Source of the DNA: Chloroflexota bacterium
GTDB lineage: Bacteria > Chloroflexota > UBA11872 > VXNJ01
Direction: 5' to 3'
DNA length: 33,518 nt
Assembly: GCA_030744875.1 (NCBI GenBank)
Contig: JASLPR010000071.1
Span: 1-33,518 of the forward strand
Shown: positions 1-9,273 of the stretch, one piece after another
Numbering within the stretch: the first letter of the stretch is position 1
Layout: the number at the start of each line of letters is the position of its first letter
Made by a program: the position numbers and the translations under genes
The notes under the pieces: generated by a model
The model's database searches: none
The model's input: only the letters and a program-made list of their open reading frames with translations
Told to the model about the DNA's origin: nothing

Positions 1-5
1 GACCC

Positions 6-506
6 GTGAAACACGTCTCGATGCGCGTATTGATTTCCATAGTGGCCGCGGCGCTGCTGACGACGGCGATGATCTCGGTAGCCCTGACGGACAGCGACTC
101 GCGCCCGTTCAAAGGCACCGTCACCGGCAAGGTCAGCGGCATTGTTGATGGCTCGCTGAACGCAACCCACATGGGGAATGGCCCCCTGAAGGGGCGAATC
201 GACGTCAAGCGCACCTACCACCGCCCCCCGGACTGCAAGACCGGCAAGTACATCCAAGTTTCGGCCAAGGGTGACCTGGCGCTGATCGCGGCCAACGGCG
301 ATGTGATCAAGACCCGTGTCGACAAGTACGCCCGGCTCTGCACGGAGAATCGCGGCAAGACAGTCGTGACAACCGTGATCCTGATCGCCAAGGGCGGCAG
401 TGGGCGGTTCGCGGATGCGTCGGGCCAGATTGAGTGCGTGTACGAGGACCACGGCGGCAAGCACCGCGCAACCCGCGCCTCCCTGGACGGAACCCTCGGC
501 TACTAG
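6..506 (+). CDS. Small secreted protein of unknown function
   Basis: A 166-residue protein with an N-terminal signal or membrane segment (about residues 7-27, VLISIVAAALLTTAMISVAL) and a beta-rich remainder. The C-terminal stretch GGSGRFADASGQIEC resembles the GGTGRFxGASG turn of small secreted beta-barrel proteins of the allene-oxide-cyclase/dirigent-like kind. That resemblance is from pattern only. Two cysteines in the second half (CKTGK, LCTENR) and a third near the end could form disulfides outside the cell. The start is uncertain: GTG at 6 or ATG at 21 both leave the hydrophobic segment intact, and the window begins too close upstream to judge a ribosome site. It ends in TAG. It converges with the thymidylate synthase gene downstream. 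Function not recognised. Confidence 0.7.
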   Translation: MKHVSMRVLISIVAAALLTTAMISVALTDSDSRPFKGTVTGKVSGIVDGSLNATHMGNGPLKGRIDVKRTYHRPPDCKTGKYIQVSAKGDLALIAANGDVIKTRVDKYARLCTENRGKTVVTTVILIAKGGSGRFADASGQIECVYEDHGGKHRATRASLDGTLGY

Positions 507-623
507 AACCGGGTTCTGATCTGGCCGACCGCGGCCGGCTCGACCTATCCGGTCGGGGGCGCCGACTGGTTGACCGGCGCGGCTTTGTACCCACCGGACG
601 TGCCGGACCGGTTCGAGAGTTTG

Positions 624-2069
624 CTACCGGGGCGAGGATGGCGGCCGGGGCCGCCCGGCCGGTCCCTGGTCGAAGGGCGTAAGGTTCTGACCGGCGATGG
701 CGAGTTGCGAGACTTCGCCGCCCAGGTAGAGCCCGTGGTCCACCCGGCTGACATGGGGAGCGATTGCGGCCGCGAGAACATGCTCCGCTTTTGCGCGCAA
801 CGTTTGCACCAGGTCACCTTCCGCGGTGAAGTGGTCGGCGACCAGATCATCGGCTTCAATTCGAAAAGCGAAACTACCTCGAGGATCCTGCTCGAACTTC
901 CGTCGGTGGCCTTCATGCTCCTCGGCTGCCTGGCGGCAGTCGTCCCAGCAATCGGAATAGACGTGTGCCGAGAAAGACAGTATCGACAGAGCGCCTGTTT
1001 CCGTACCGGGCAGGCGCGATCGAACGGACTCTTGCAGCAATGCCAGCGCGGCGGCATTTAGCGGGTACGCACGAAACATGTCGTTGCTGCGTATGTAGGC
1101 CATGACGTAAAGGCGCCCGCCGCGCAGGACTACTTGAACGGTCGTCAGGCACGGTGGTTCGGCCGATCCGACATCGGTCGCGGGGTCCCAAAGAACGGCC
1201 AGAGCGCGCCGGGAAGTGCCGGAGCGCTCGATCTCCTCGACCAGAGAATCGATCTGATCCATCCCCCATCTAGCCCGCAGGCGGTGGCCGTAGTTGTAGG
1301 CGACGCCGTCTTGCTCTTCAGTTTTAAAGAACCGGTCCAGGTAGCCTTCGACATCGGCGGCGGTGAACGGCGCCCAATCGGGCAGCGCTTCAATCTCTGC
1401 TGAAGGCTGTTCGATGACCGAGAGCAGGCCCAGTACCTCTTTCTGCGGCACACCGAAGTCCGTGGGGGACGCCTCACCAAAACTCATGATCGTCCAGAGG
1501 CTCTCTCGCCAGGCTTCCAGGATCGTGCTCTGCCGCACCACGAATCCCATGTACTCGCTGGGGAAGGCGGTGGCTTCGGGGACGGTCTTGGGGTAGGTCC
1601 GCGGGGCGGCAAACGGCGGCTGATCGCTGAAGCGTTTTGCGACCGTGTTGAACGCGGCGGCGAAGTCCGGCTCGTCCCGGAGGTCCACCAGCGTGACGTT
1701 CTCGCGCAGCGCATTCAGGTCGGCGATCGGCAGATCGCGATCGATTTGGCCGCCGTTTCCGGCGATCGTCCAGTTCGAATCAACGCCCAAGTCGAAGAAG
1801 CTGGACAGGGCCTTGTAGCTATCGGTCAGCGAATGTCCGGTCACAACGACGCACCGGATGGATGGATTGGCGAGGATGTTGCGGAGCATGCCATTCAGTC
1901 CGGCGCGCGAGTAGAGCTGTCCGATGACGGCGTATTGGTCTGAGGCCAACTGAACGGCCACTAGATCCCGTTTCGACCAAAGGCAACAGACGGCGATGCT
2001 GCTGGCGGGATCTCCGACAATCAGCTGATCCGGATACTCGACAGGCCAATCGCCGGTGTAGTCCGCCAT
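624..2069 (-). CDS. Thymidylate synthase with N-terminal MtrA-like (methyl-H4MPT methyltransferase subunit A-like) domain
   Basis: A 481-residue two-domain protein. Residues about 7-140 follow subunit A of methanogen methyl-tetrahydromethanopterin:CoM methyltransferase: DWPVEYPDQLIVGDP near the start, then ILANPSIRCVVVTGH and SYKAL..FFDLGVD. His79, in GHSLTDSYKAL, aligns by eye with the GHITGQSFKAL of MtrA, whose His is the corrinoid ligand. Residues about 185-470 are a thymidylate synthase (dUMP to dTMP using methylene-folate). They show YGHRLRARWGMDQ, SRRALAVLWDP, the catalytic Cys307 in EPPCLTTVQ, the RSNDMF phosphate/nucleotide motif, and PLNAAALALL. ATG at 2069 is chosen because GGGGGA precedes it at good spacing; ATG at 2084 is an alternative. 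The C-terminal RPRPPSSPR tail is low complexity. Enzyme identity is strong; a B12 role is inference. Confidence 0.85.
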   Translation of the reverse strand: MADYTGDWPVEYPDQLIVGDPASSIAVCCLWSKRDLVAVQLASDQYAVIGQLYSRAGLNGMLRNILANPSIRCVVVTGHSLTDSYKALSSFFDLGVDSNWTIAGNGGQIDRDLPIADLNALRENVTLVDLRDEPDFAAAFNTVAKRFSDQPPFAAPRTYPKTVPEATAFPSEYMGFVVRQSTILEAWRESLWTIMSFGEASPTDFGVPQKEVLGLLSVIEQPSAEIEALPDWAPFTAADVEGYLDRFFKTEEQDGVAYNYGHRLRARWGMDQIDSLVEEIERSGTSRRALAVLWDPATDVGSAEPPCLTTVQVVLRGGRLYVMAYIRSNDMFRAYPLNAAALALLQESVRSRLPGTETGALSILSFSAHVYSDCWDDCRQAAEEHEGHRRKFEQDPRGSFAFRIEADDLVADHFTAEGDLVQTLRAKAEHVLAAAIAPHVSRVDHGLYLGGEVSQLAIAGQNLTPFDQGPAGRPRPPSSPR

Positions 2070-2305
2070 ACTGCTGTCCCCCATTCTCGCGAGCCCGGGC
2101 CCGATAACCCGCTGCACCCGCTAGTCTAATCGCGGGGCGCCTTCGTCTCCTGTGCCGCGAGCGGGATTCGGGCAGGCGATTACCGGCCTGAAGTGACTCA
2201 TCGGTGGGTACGGTGCGGGGGTCGGAGGCGATTGAGGTGATGAAGCCGGACGAACTGAGCGCGGCTAAGATCGGCGGGGGGCGTACCACGGACAGGGAGT
2301 CGCGA

Positions 2306-3238
2306 ATGACCGATGGGTTGCTGGTCTACCAGAACGGGCGGTACGTGCCGGAGGCGGAGGCGGCGGTGTCGGTGTTCGATCCGGGGGTGATGTTCGGCTA
2401 CATGGTGTTCGATGTGACCCGGACCTTCGGCGGCGTCCCGTTTCGGCTGCGCGGGGAGTGGGGGCACCTGGAGCGGTTGTACGCCTCGATGAAGCGGGTG
2501 GGGATCGATTGCGGCATGGACATCGACGCGATGGAGGCAGCGACGCTGGCGACAATCGAGCGGAACGCCGGACATTTCGGCGACGGCGACGACTACATGA
2601 TCCGGCAGTATGTCTCCAATGGGCCGCCGCCCGGCGTCCCCGGACTTCCCGCCGAGCCGACCGTCGTGATTTACCTGCAACCGTTGCGGGAGATGCTCGC
2701 GCCGCGGGCGCCCTTCTACCAGACCGGCGTGGCGGCGCAGATTACGAATCAACGCTCGGTACCAGCGCGATTGATCGACCCGAAGGTAAAGAACACCAGT
2801 CGTATCTACTACCGGCTGGCGCAGGCGCAGGCCGAGATGGTGGACCGCGACGCCTGGGCGCTGATGACCGATGAGGACGGCTTCATTACCGAGGGCCCGG
2901 CGTGGAGCTTCATGATCGTGCAGGACGGGGTGCTGATCTCACCGGAATCGCGCAACATCTTGTTGGGGGTTACCCGGAGCGCGCTGATCGACGTGGCCGG
3001 CGAAGTGGGCGTGCCGTTCATCGAGAAGAACATCGACGCCTACGACGTGATCAACGCCGACGAGGCGCTCTTCTGCACGACCTCGTTCGTGATGCTGCCG
3101 GTGGCGACCGTGGATGGCCACGCCATCGGGACGGCCATCCCGGGTCCCGTGACCGATCGTTTGCGCGCGGGCTTCATCGCGATGACCGGGGTGGACTACG
3201 TCGCCCAGGCGCGGCGCTTCGCGGAAGAACTGGCCTAG
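2306..3238 (+). CDS. Class IV (branched-chain/D-amino-acid type) aminotransferase
   Basis: A 310-residue PLP enzyme of fold type IV, the family of branched-chain aminotransferases, D-amino-acid aminotransferases and aminodeoxychorismate lyases. It has the N-terminal YQNGRYVPEAEAAVSVFDPG strand where this family folds over its small domain, then FRLRGEWGHLERLYASMKRVGI. The Schiff-base lysine is probably K162 in DPKVKNTSRIYYRLAQAQA, and a glutamate in DGFITEGPAWSFMIV (E196) fits the PLP pyridine contact. The Asn usual two to three residues after that Glu is not obvious. The VKNTSR sequence differs from classical IlvE, so the substrate cannot be told from sequence. ATG at 2306 follows GGGAG at six bases; an in-frame GTG at 2204 would add 34 unlikely residues. 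The TAG stop lies three bases before the stop of the convergent transporter. Confidence 0.85.
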   Translation: MTDGLLVYQNGRYVPEAEAAVSVFDPGVMFGYMVFDVTRTFGGVPFRLRGEWGHLERLYASMKRVGIDCGMDIDAMEAATLATIERNAGHFGDGDDYMIRQYVSNGPPPGVPGLPAEPTVVIYLQPLREMLAPRAPFYQTGVAAQITNQRSVPARLIDPKVKNTSRIYYRLAQAQAEMVDRDAWALMTDEDGFITEGPAWSFMIVQDGVLISPESRNILLGVTRSALIDVAGEVGVPFIEKNIDAYDVINADEALFCTTSFVMLPVATVDGHAIGTAIPGPVTDRLRAGFIAMTGVDYVAQARRFAEELA

Positions 3239-3241
3239 GGC

Positions 3242-4396
3242 TCAGGCGCGGTTGCGGGAAAGCGAAGTGGCAAGGCTGAAGGCGAGGGCACTGAGCAGGG
3301 TGGCGCTGCCGAGCAGCCAGCCAAGGACGGAGTAGCCGCCGAAGGCCAGCGCGAGCCCGCCGGAGGCGGAGCCAAGCATGGTGCCGCCGGCGAAGGTGAC
3401 TTCGGTGAGTCCGGTGACAGCGCTGCGCTGCCCGGGGGCCAGGTCGAGCGCCAGGGACCAGATCCAGGTCAGCCGGAAACCGGCGGCGAAGGCCCACGTG
3501 GCGTACGTGGCGGCCATCAACGGCGGACTTCCGCGGACGGTGAGCAGGACGGCGGCCGTGGCGGCGAAGATCAGCGAAGCGGCAATCAGGATGGGCAGGC
3601 GCAGACTCTGCCGGGCGCGGCCGCCGATGACCAGCTCGGCGAACGAAAACGCGGGGCCGATGGCCAGTAGGAGACCGGCGTCTTCTGATTTGAGCCCGTA
3701 GACCTGGGCGACGAAGGCGCCGAGAAACGACTCGATGCCGTAGGTGCCGAAGGCGTAAAACAGGTTGCCGAGCAGCGCGAAGAGGGCCGGTCGATTGCGG
3801 AGGACGCGCACGATGGCGACCAGGACCACATCGCGGAACGAGCCGGATCGAACGTCGCTCCTGTGGTCGGGGGGCAGGAAGCGGAAGATGGCCAGCGCGG
3901 CGAGGACGGTGATGGCGGCCCCGACGACGTAGGCGGCGCGCCAGTGGGTCTGACCGGCCAGGAAACCGGAAAGCAAGGGCGCGGTGACCATCGCGATGCG
4001 TGAGGCCATGATGATCGCGGTGATGCGGCGGTCGCGGCTGGCGCTGGGATAGGCGGCGACGATGCTGCCGAAAAGCTGGGGCAGGAGCCCGCCGAAGCCG
4101 ATTCCCAGGAACGCCCCACCCAGCAGCAGGACGGGGAAGTTGGGGGCGACGGCGACGAGGCTGGCGCCGATGACCCGGGAGAGGATGCCGATGAGCGCGG
4201 TGCGGCGGCGGCCGACCCGGTCGGAGAGCGGCGCCAGGATGATGGCGGCTGCCAGGGTCAGGGCGGCCTCGACGGTGAGCAACTGGGCGACCACCGGGAC
4301 GGTGATGGCCAGGTCGGTCGCGATGAGCACCGGGAGCGGCCCGTAGCTGCTGCGCACTAGGATCGTGGCAAACATCCCCAGCAGCAGCGTCGGCAT
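3242..4396 (-). CDS. MFS transporter, substrate unknown
   Basis: A 384-residue polytopic membrane protein with about twelve hydrophobic segments. The major-facilitator motif A between helices 2 and 3 reads APLSDRVGRRRTALIG. A second half begins near RVLRNRPALFALLGNLFYAFG, after a basic cytoplasmic loop containing DHRSDVRSGSFRD. Size and motif fit a drug/metabolite efflux or sugar-type MFS proton antiporter. No substrate-specific residue pattern is recognisable. ATG at 4396 starts directly before the first helix. An open frame runs up to 4606, but that extra stretch is proline-rich, reads like non-coding sequence and approaches the divergent zinc-ribbon gene. The start has only a weak ribosome site, so it is the uncertain part. 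It ends in TGA. Confidence 0.8.
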   Translation of the reverse strand: MPTLLLGMFATILVRSSYGPLPVLIATDLAITVPVVAQLLTVEAALTLAAAIILAPLSDRVGRRRTALIGILSRVIGASLVAVAPNFPVLLLGGAFLGIGFGGLLPQLFGSIVAAYPSASRDRRITAIIMASRIAMVTAPLLSGFLAGQTHWRAAYVVGAAITVLAALAIFRFLPPDHRSDVRSGSFRDVVLVAIVRVLRNRPALFALLGNLFYAFGTYGIESFLGAFVAQVYGLKSEDAGLLLAIGPAFSFAELVIGGRARQSLRLPILIAASLIFAATAAVLLTVRGSPPLMAATYATWAFAAGFRLTWIWSLALDLAPGQRSAVTGLTEVTFAGGTMLGSASGGLALAFGGYSVLGWLLGSATLLSALAFSLATSLSRNRA

Positions 4397-4624
4397 GAGC
4401 CCGCGACCGGCCGGGACAAGGACGGCCGGTGCGTCGTCGGCGGCGTTGGGGGGATGGGCGACGATGGCCGGATTCCTGGGGGAAGGGGGTGGTTGGCCGG
4501 TACGGTTGGAGTGGGATCGGCGGGAGTGTAGCACCGGGATCGGAGGTGGGGAAGCGAGTGTATTCTGCGCCGAGGAGCCGGGTCGGGAGCCACCGTGGAG
4601 CGGCAATGGGCGCCGGTCTCAGCC

Positions 4625-7190
4625 ATGGAGCAGCCGGTGTCGTTTTGCGCGAATTGCGGAACCGAACACAGTGATAGCGACCGCTTCTGCGGCGAGTGCG
4701 GAAGGGCGCTGATGGGCGAGCGTGATCATCCGCCCCCGGCGGCCCGGCCATCAGCGCGCCGGTCCGGTGGGAACAGCGCCTTCGGTCTGCCGGTGGTGGC
4801 GGCGCTGATAGTCGTTGCCGTGGCGGTGTTCGCCGCGGCGGCGATGACGTGGTAGCGGATGCGGCCGTTGCCGGTGACGCAATACGGCCAGAGTCCACGG
4901 TGGGGGTGGGGAAAGCGGCGGCGGGGCGGTGGCCGGCGGGACAGTTACGGACGACGGCCTGACGCTGCGCAATGAAGACGGCGTCGTCATCGAGATCGCG
5001 CCGGGGGTGCTGCCGGTGGGTGCGACGGTGGAGATTCAGCCCATGTCACCGCCGCAACTCCCCGAGGGTGTGGCCCCGGCGGGCAGCTTTTACCGGGTGG
5101 AGGCCAGCGCTACTTTCGAGGATCCGGTGACGGTCCGCCTGCCGGTGCCGAACGGGACCGACCCGAGCGGCCTGGCGTTGTACAAAGTCGATGGCGACGG
5201 CGAGTTCTCCATCTACTCCAGAGAATTAGAGGACGGGGAATATGCCGCCGGCGTGTTGGGGTTCAGCACCCTCGGCCTGGGACACGGTGGATGGCCGGCC
5301 TGCACCCGCCTCTCCGGCTGGAACAAGCGACCTGAAGTCGCGGATCTTCTGAGCCTGGACTTCAGTCTGAAGGCATCCGTGTTGTGCACGGGAGCGGTCG
5401 GGCCGTTCCACGTCGAATACTCGTTCAGCGATTCGGACGAGGTGGGTGAGACCGTGCTGGATACGTTGGGTGCGACGGTGTCGTTCTCCCACCGATTCCG
5501 CAAGCCCGGCCGCTACTGGTTGCGCGTGGTGACGACCGATCGGGGGACGGGCCAGTGGAACATCCTCACGGCGGAGGCGCGGGTTCCGGCTGATCCGCTG
5601 CGGATATCCGATTTCGGAGTTGTGATCGGAGAGAGTGCTGGCGACGGCACCGTGCCATTGACCTTCAAGGTGTGCACCCAGGGCAGCGAGTCGGGCTACG
5701 CGGTGACGCTGGACGTATTGGGCGCGGTGTCCGGCACGGTTGACATCCAACTCGGCGAGTTCGGCTATCGCGAAGGTGGCTGCGGCAATATTGGGCCGGT
5801 GCAATTGACTGCCGGACTGGCCATGGTGTTCCGGGTGACGGCCTAGGACGTGCTCGGCGAGACGGCGACGTTCTCGCAACTGATCGAGCCGCCGCTGCCG
5901 TTGACGGCGCAGCTGGACGCGTCGCCGGCGAGGGTCACAGTCGGCAAATCGGTGCGAATCGTCGCGACCGGCCGGGGCGGCATCCTGCGCGGTGAGAACT
6001 ACGTAATCTCCAAACAGTCCTACGACTACCTCTGGCGATTGCTCGAGGTACTGGGGATGCACCCGGGGGAGAAGGAGGCGGAGGTCACGGTGGATTTCCC
6101 CGAGGCCGGCGATTATCCGATCTCGGTGGTGGTCTTCGACGCGACCGATGCCGAGGCCGAAGTGGAACTGGTGATCCGGGTGATCGAGGGCATGACGGTG
6201 GAGGTCGAACCGTCCGCGGCGGCGCCGTATCCCGGTCAGTCCGTGATGCTGACCGCGCGGGTGGCGGGTCAGGCCGATGACGTGGAGGTGCGCTACATCT
6301 GGGGCCTGCCGGACGGGGACATCGACGGCGCAGCGGCTTCGGTTGAACTGATGTCGGCGGAGGCCGGATTGGTGGCGGTCGGAGTCACGGTCTTCGACGA
6401 TCGCAGCGGCGAGGAGGCGGACGCCTTCTTCGAACTGGCGGTCACCGAGGCGCCGGCGCTGGTGCTGGAAGTGATTGGCACGCCAGCCGCCGTGGAGCCC
6501 GGCGAAACCACGGCGATTGAGGTCGGGATCAGCGGCGGGGTGGTGGAAATCGACGGCGCGATCGTGCCCTACGTCTTGGACGTTGACTTCGGCGACGGGA
6601 CAGCGGCTTCGTACGATGTCGAGCGTCCCGGAGCGATCATCGAGCACGCGTTCGCCGACGCCGGGAACTATACGGTCACGTTGACCGCCGCCTCCCCGGA
6701 CGGCCAGACCGTGACGCAGACCGTCGTGGTGGCGACGGCGCTGAGCCTGGTGGTTGCAGCGGAGTTCTGGCTGCCCGAGGACACGGTCGTGTTCGGCAAC
6801 GAGATAGTCTTCTCGATCGAGGGGACCGCGGTTGAGATCACCGCGTTCGCATACGACATCGAGCGATCCGACTACAGCGGATTCACCCTCGATGCGTCCG
6901 GCGAACCCCAGTCGTACGAAGTCGACTGCATAAGTGCCTCGTGCCGCGAATTGACCGGGCAGAATCTTTCGTACGATCCCGCGACCGGGACAATCACCGG
7001 GACGATCAGCCTCCTGTGGACGCGGCTAGATAGAGGCAGCGAGTGCCCGTTTGGCGGAATCGACGATGTCCAGGAGCGAACGGCGGTGATTGTCGAACTG
7101 ACCCTGATGGACGGCGTGCTGAGCGGTCAGATGGTGAGCGAGGAGCGGCTGCCGCGAATGGGACTGTTCATCAACCCCAAAGGCGAGTAG
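4625..7190 (+). pseudogene. Broken surface protein: zinc ribbon, membrane segment, ZU5-like and PKD-like domains
   Basis: The pieces read as one protein of about 850 residues. From ATG 4625: a zinc ribbon with two CxxCG pairs (FCANCG and FCGECG), an Arg/Pro/Ser linker and one membrane helix (VVAALIVVAVAVFAAAA). This frame stops at TAG 4853. Linker-like sequence continues in a second frame (4843 to about 4911: DDVVADAAVAGDAIRPESTVG) and then a third (about 4911 on: GGGAVAGGTVTDDGLTLR). The third opens a ZU5-like domain (NEDGVVIEIAPGVLPVGATVEIQP), followed by beta-sandwich repeats including PKD-like DFGDGTAA...HAFADAGNYTVTLTA at about 6585-6690. An in-frame TAG at 5844-5846 splits the ectodomain, and the same frame stays open to TAG 7190. 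The apparent shifts fall in GCG-rich runs, where slippage or assembly error is plausible. Alternatively it could be three expressed pieces: 4625-4855, about 4878-5846 and 5850-7190. Domain calls are by motif only. Confidence 0.6.
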
Positions 7191-7235
7191 GGTCCGGCCG
7201 GGGTCGGGTGGTGAGGTGGTGACAGGCTTTTCTAC

Positions 7236-7261
7236 ACTTAATCGATAGAGTTGCTTATAAT
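7236..7261 (+). promoter_or_regulatory. Promoter and dyad element before the sulfite reductase
   Basis: An AT-rich island in GC-rich DNA. TATAAT at 7256-7261 is a perfect -10 box, 68 bases before the ATG. The -35 is weak: TACACT at 7233-7238 with 17-base spacing. The spacer holds an imperfect palindrome at 7236-7251 (ACT..ATCGAT..AGT). Within it, TTAATCGATAG recurs as TTAAATGATAG in the cysH promoter. A regulator site is inference. Confidence 0.5.
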
Positions 7262-7328
7262 TGCCGGTGCGGGGACTGGGTGGAAGTCACGAGAATAGTA
7301 CGTGCCCACAATGGGCGGAGAAATACCA

Positions 7329-9107
7329 ATGGCGCGAGAGACCAAGCAACTTCCCGGACCGGTCATCCCGATCCTGGAAGAAGAGTTCGAGGATTTCGAC
7401 ACCGAGGCCGGCGAGTTCCTGCGCGGGAACACCGAAGAGGCCACCTTCATCGGCTTCCGGCTCAAGCAGGGGGTCTACGGACAGCGCCAGCCGGACCGGC
7501 AGATGGTCCGGGTGAAGCTACCCTTCGGTGGAGTTAATTCAGATCAGTTGCGGGTGCTCGGCGACGTCGCCGAAGACTACGCGCCGTTGAAGAAGGGCCA
7601 CCTGACGACCCGCGAGAACGTCCAGTATCACCACGGTCTGCTGCCGCTGGCGACCAAGGCGCTGCGGATGCTGGCGAAGGCCGGGCTGTCCTCGCGGGAG
7701 GCCTGCGGCAATACCGTCCGCAACGTGACCGGTGACGCCTGGGCCGGGATAGCACCGGACGAAATCTTCGATCCGACCCCCTACGCCGGGGCGCTGGTGC
7801 GCTATTTCGTGCGCATTCCGCTGACCCAACTGCTGCCGCGCAAATTCAAGGTCTCTTTCAGCGGCAGCGACACCGACCGGGTGCTGGGCGAAATCCACGA
7901 CATGGCGTACATCTCACGGGTGAAGCAGGTGGACGGCCGGGAAGTGAAGGGTTTTCGAATCTTGGCCGGTGGCGGGCTGTCGATCTTCGCCCGGAACACG
8001 TTCGAGCTCTACGACTTCGTTTCGGTGGACGACTACCTGCGTATCACCGAGGCGGTCCTGCGAATCTTCGAACGGTCGGACGATCTGCGGCGCAATCGGG
8101 CCAAGGCCCGGATCAAGTTCCTGGTCCACCGGGTCGGCATCGACGCATTCCGTGAAATGGTGGAAGCGGAGTTGCAGGGAGATTGGGCGCGGAAGGATTA
8201 CCCGGTCGAAGAATTGCTGTTCGTGGATGACGAGGAGAGCGACGCGCCGACCGGCCCGGCGACGGCGCCGGGAATCGACCCGGCCGACCGCGAGCTGTTC
8301 GAGCGCTTCGTGGCGCTGAACGTGACTCCGCAGCGCCAGGCGGGCTACTCCGCCATCGAGGTGAAGGTGAATCAGGGCGACGTGTCGCCGGAGCAGTTCC
8401 GGGGACTCGCCGACATTCTCGATGAGTACGGCGCCGGGCGCGCACGCATGACCCCCTGGCAAAACACCGTCTTGCGTTGGATTCCGGACAACAGCCTCTA
8501 CGCCGTGTGGCAAGGGCTGCGCCGGCTGAACCTGGGCAACCCCGGGGCCCAGGCGATCAACGACGTGGTGAGCTGCCCGGGGACCGATAGCTGCAAACTC
8601 GGGATTACCTCTTCGATGGGGCTAAACCGGGCAGTGCAGGCGAAGGTCGAGGAGATGTATATCCAGGACCCGCTCACCAGCCAGGTCCTGATCAACATCA
8701 GCGGCTGCCCGAATTCCTGCGGCATGCACCACCTGGGCAATATCGGTTTCCACGGCGCGACCATGAAGAGCGGCGACCGGCAGATACCGGCCTATCACGT
8801 GTTCATCGGCGGCAACCGGCGCGCCGGCATCGAGCTGCGTATCGGCAAGCTGCTGAAGACCCGACTCCCGGCAAAACGGGTTCCGACAGCCGTGGAGCGC
8901 CTGCTGGTGGACTACGAGGAAAACCGGTGCGAGGACGATGAGCCGTTCAACGACTACGTCGATCGACGCGAACCGGCCTATTTCAATGAGCTGCTATCCA
9001 ACCTCTCGCTGACTCCCGAGTTCTCCGAGGATGCGGAACAGTTCATCGATTGGGAGCGGGACCGCCAGTACGTGATGGAGCGCGGCGAAGGCGAGTGCGC
9101 CGTCTAA
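7329..9107 (+). CDS. Ferredoxin-type sulfite (or nitrite) reductase, siroheme/[4Fe-4S]
   Basis: A 592-residue hemoprotein reductase that takes six electrons to reduce sulfite to sulfide (or nitrite to ammonia) at a coupled siroheme-iron-sulfur centre. It has two half-repeats. The N-terminal half contains FIGFRLKQGVYGQRQ and the siroheme-contact segment LTTRENVQYHHG. The second half carries the cluster cysteines C416 and C422 (SCPGTDSCKLG) and C460 and C464 (SGCPNSCGMHHLG). The protein ends in a cysteine-poor C-terminus. ATG 7329 follows GGAG about nine bases upstream. Sulfite is the likely substrate because sat, apsK, cysH and siroheme genes lie in the same 9 kb and no nitrate reductase is visible. 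No flavoprotein partner is present, so ferredoxin is the likely electron donor. It ends in TAA, rare in this window. Confidence 0.88.
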   Translation: MARETKQLPGPVIPILEEEFEDFDTEAGEFLRGNTEEATFIGFRLKQGVYGQRQPDRQMVRVKLPFGGVNSDQLRVLGDVAEDYAPLKKGHLTTRENVQYHHGLLPLATKALRMLAKAGLSSREACGNTVRNVTGDAWAGIAPDEIFDPTPYAGALVRYFVRIPLTQLLPRKFKVSFSGSDTDRVLGEIHDMAYISRVKQVDGREVKGFRILAGGGLSIFARNTFELYDFVSVDDYLRITEAVLRIFERSDDLRRNRAKARIKFLVHRVGIDAFREMVEAELQGDWARKDYPVEELLFVDDEESDAPTGPATAPGIDPADRELFERFVALNVTPQRQAGYSAIEVKVNQGDVSPEQFRGLADILDEYGAGRARMTPWQNTVLRWIPDNSLYAVWQGLRRLNLGNPGAQAINDVVSCPGTDSCKLGITSSMGLNRAVQAKVEEMYIQDPLTSQVLINISGCPNSCGMHHLGNIGFHGATMKSGDRQIPAYHVFIGGNRRAGIELRIGKLLKTRLPAKRVPTAVERLLVDYEENRCEDDEPFNDYVDRREPAYFNELLSNLSLTPEFSEDAEQFIDWERDRQYVMERGEGECAV

Positions 9108-9132
9108 CACGCCCCGCATGTTCTCTCGTTTG

Positions 9133-9249
9133 GGGTAGAACTACCGCAGACACCTGCTGTTTCTGTTGGGGTGGGTCTACCGCTGGTTGCGATATCCGCT
9201 GCACAGCACGGCCACGGGCGGTTTCTTCTTTAACGGGTAGAACTACCGC
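9133..9249. repeat. Three copies of a GGGTAGAACTACCGC dyad repeat
   Basis: Between two convergent gene ends lie two exact copies of GGGTAGAACTACCGC (9133-9147 and 9235-9249) and one variant, GGGTGGGTCTACCGC (9169-9183), matching at 12 of 15 positions. Each core is a GGTAG/CTACC hairpin with a two-base loop, and each is preceded by a pyrimidine-rich TTCT-containing stretch. The whole 9108-9273 gap has no other coding signal. The repeats could be a REP-like element, a protein site, or part of a two-way transcription end. Confidence 0.7.
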
Positions 9250-9273
9250 GCCCTGAGTCTGGCTGAACCCCGG

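Noticed and set aside
4853-4855. TAG at the end of the zinc-ribbon helix counted as another in-frame amber
   Set aside because: A nearby frameshift lets linker-like sequence bypass it, so it need not be in frame. I left it out of the count.
3174-4898. Long minus-strand open frame overlapping the MFS transporter
   Set aside because: Proline/arginine-rich shadow of the transporter gene in another frame, with no family motifs.
5226-6647. Long minus-strand open frame opposite the PKD-like region
   Set aside because: Arg/His/Asp-rich antisense shadow of the surface-protein frame, which has clear beta-domain motifs.
7329-9107. Assimilatory nitrite reductase
   Set aside because: The family cannot be told apart by the motifs alone, but the sulfate and siroheme neighbours and lack of nitrate genes favour sulfite. 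Kept as an alternative only.
9133-9249. CRISPR array
   Set aside because: Only three short copies with unequal spacing and no cas genes nearby.
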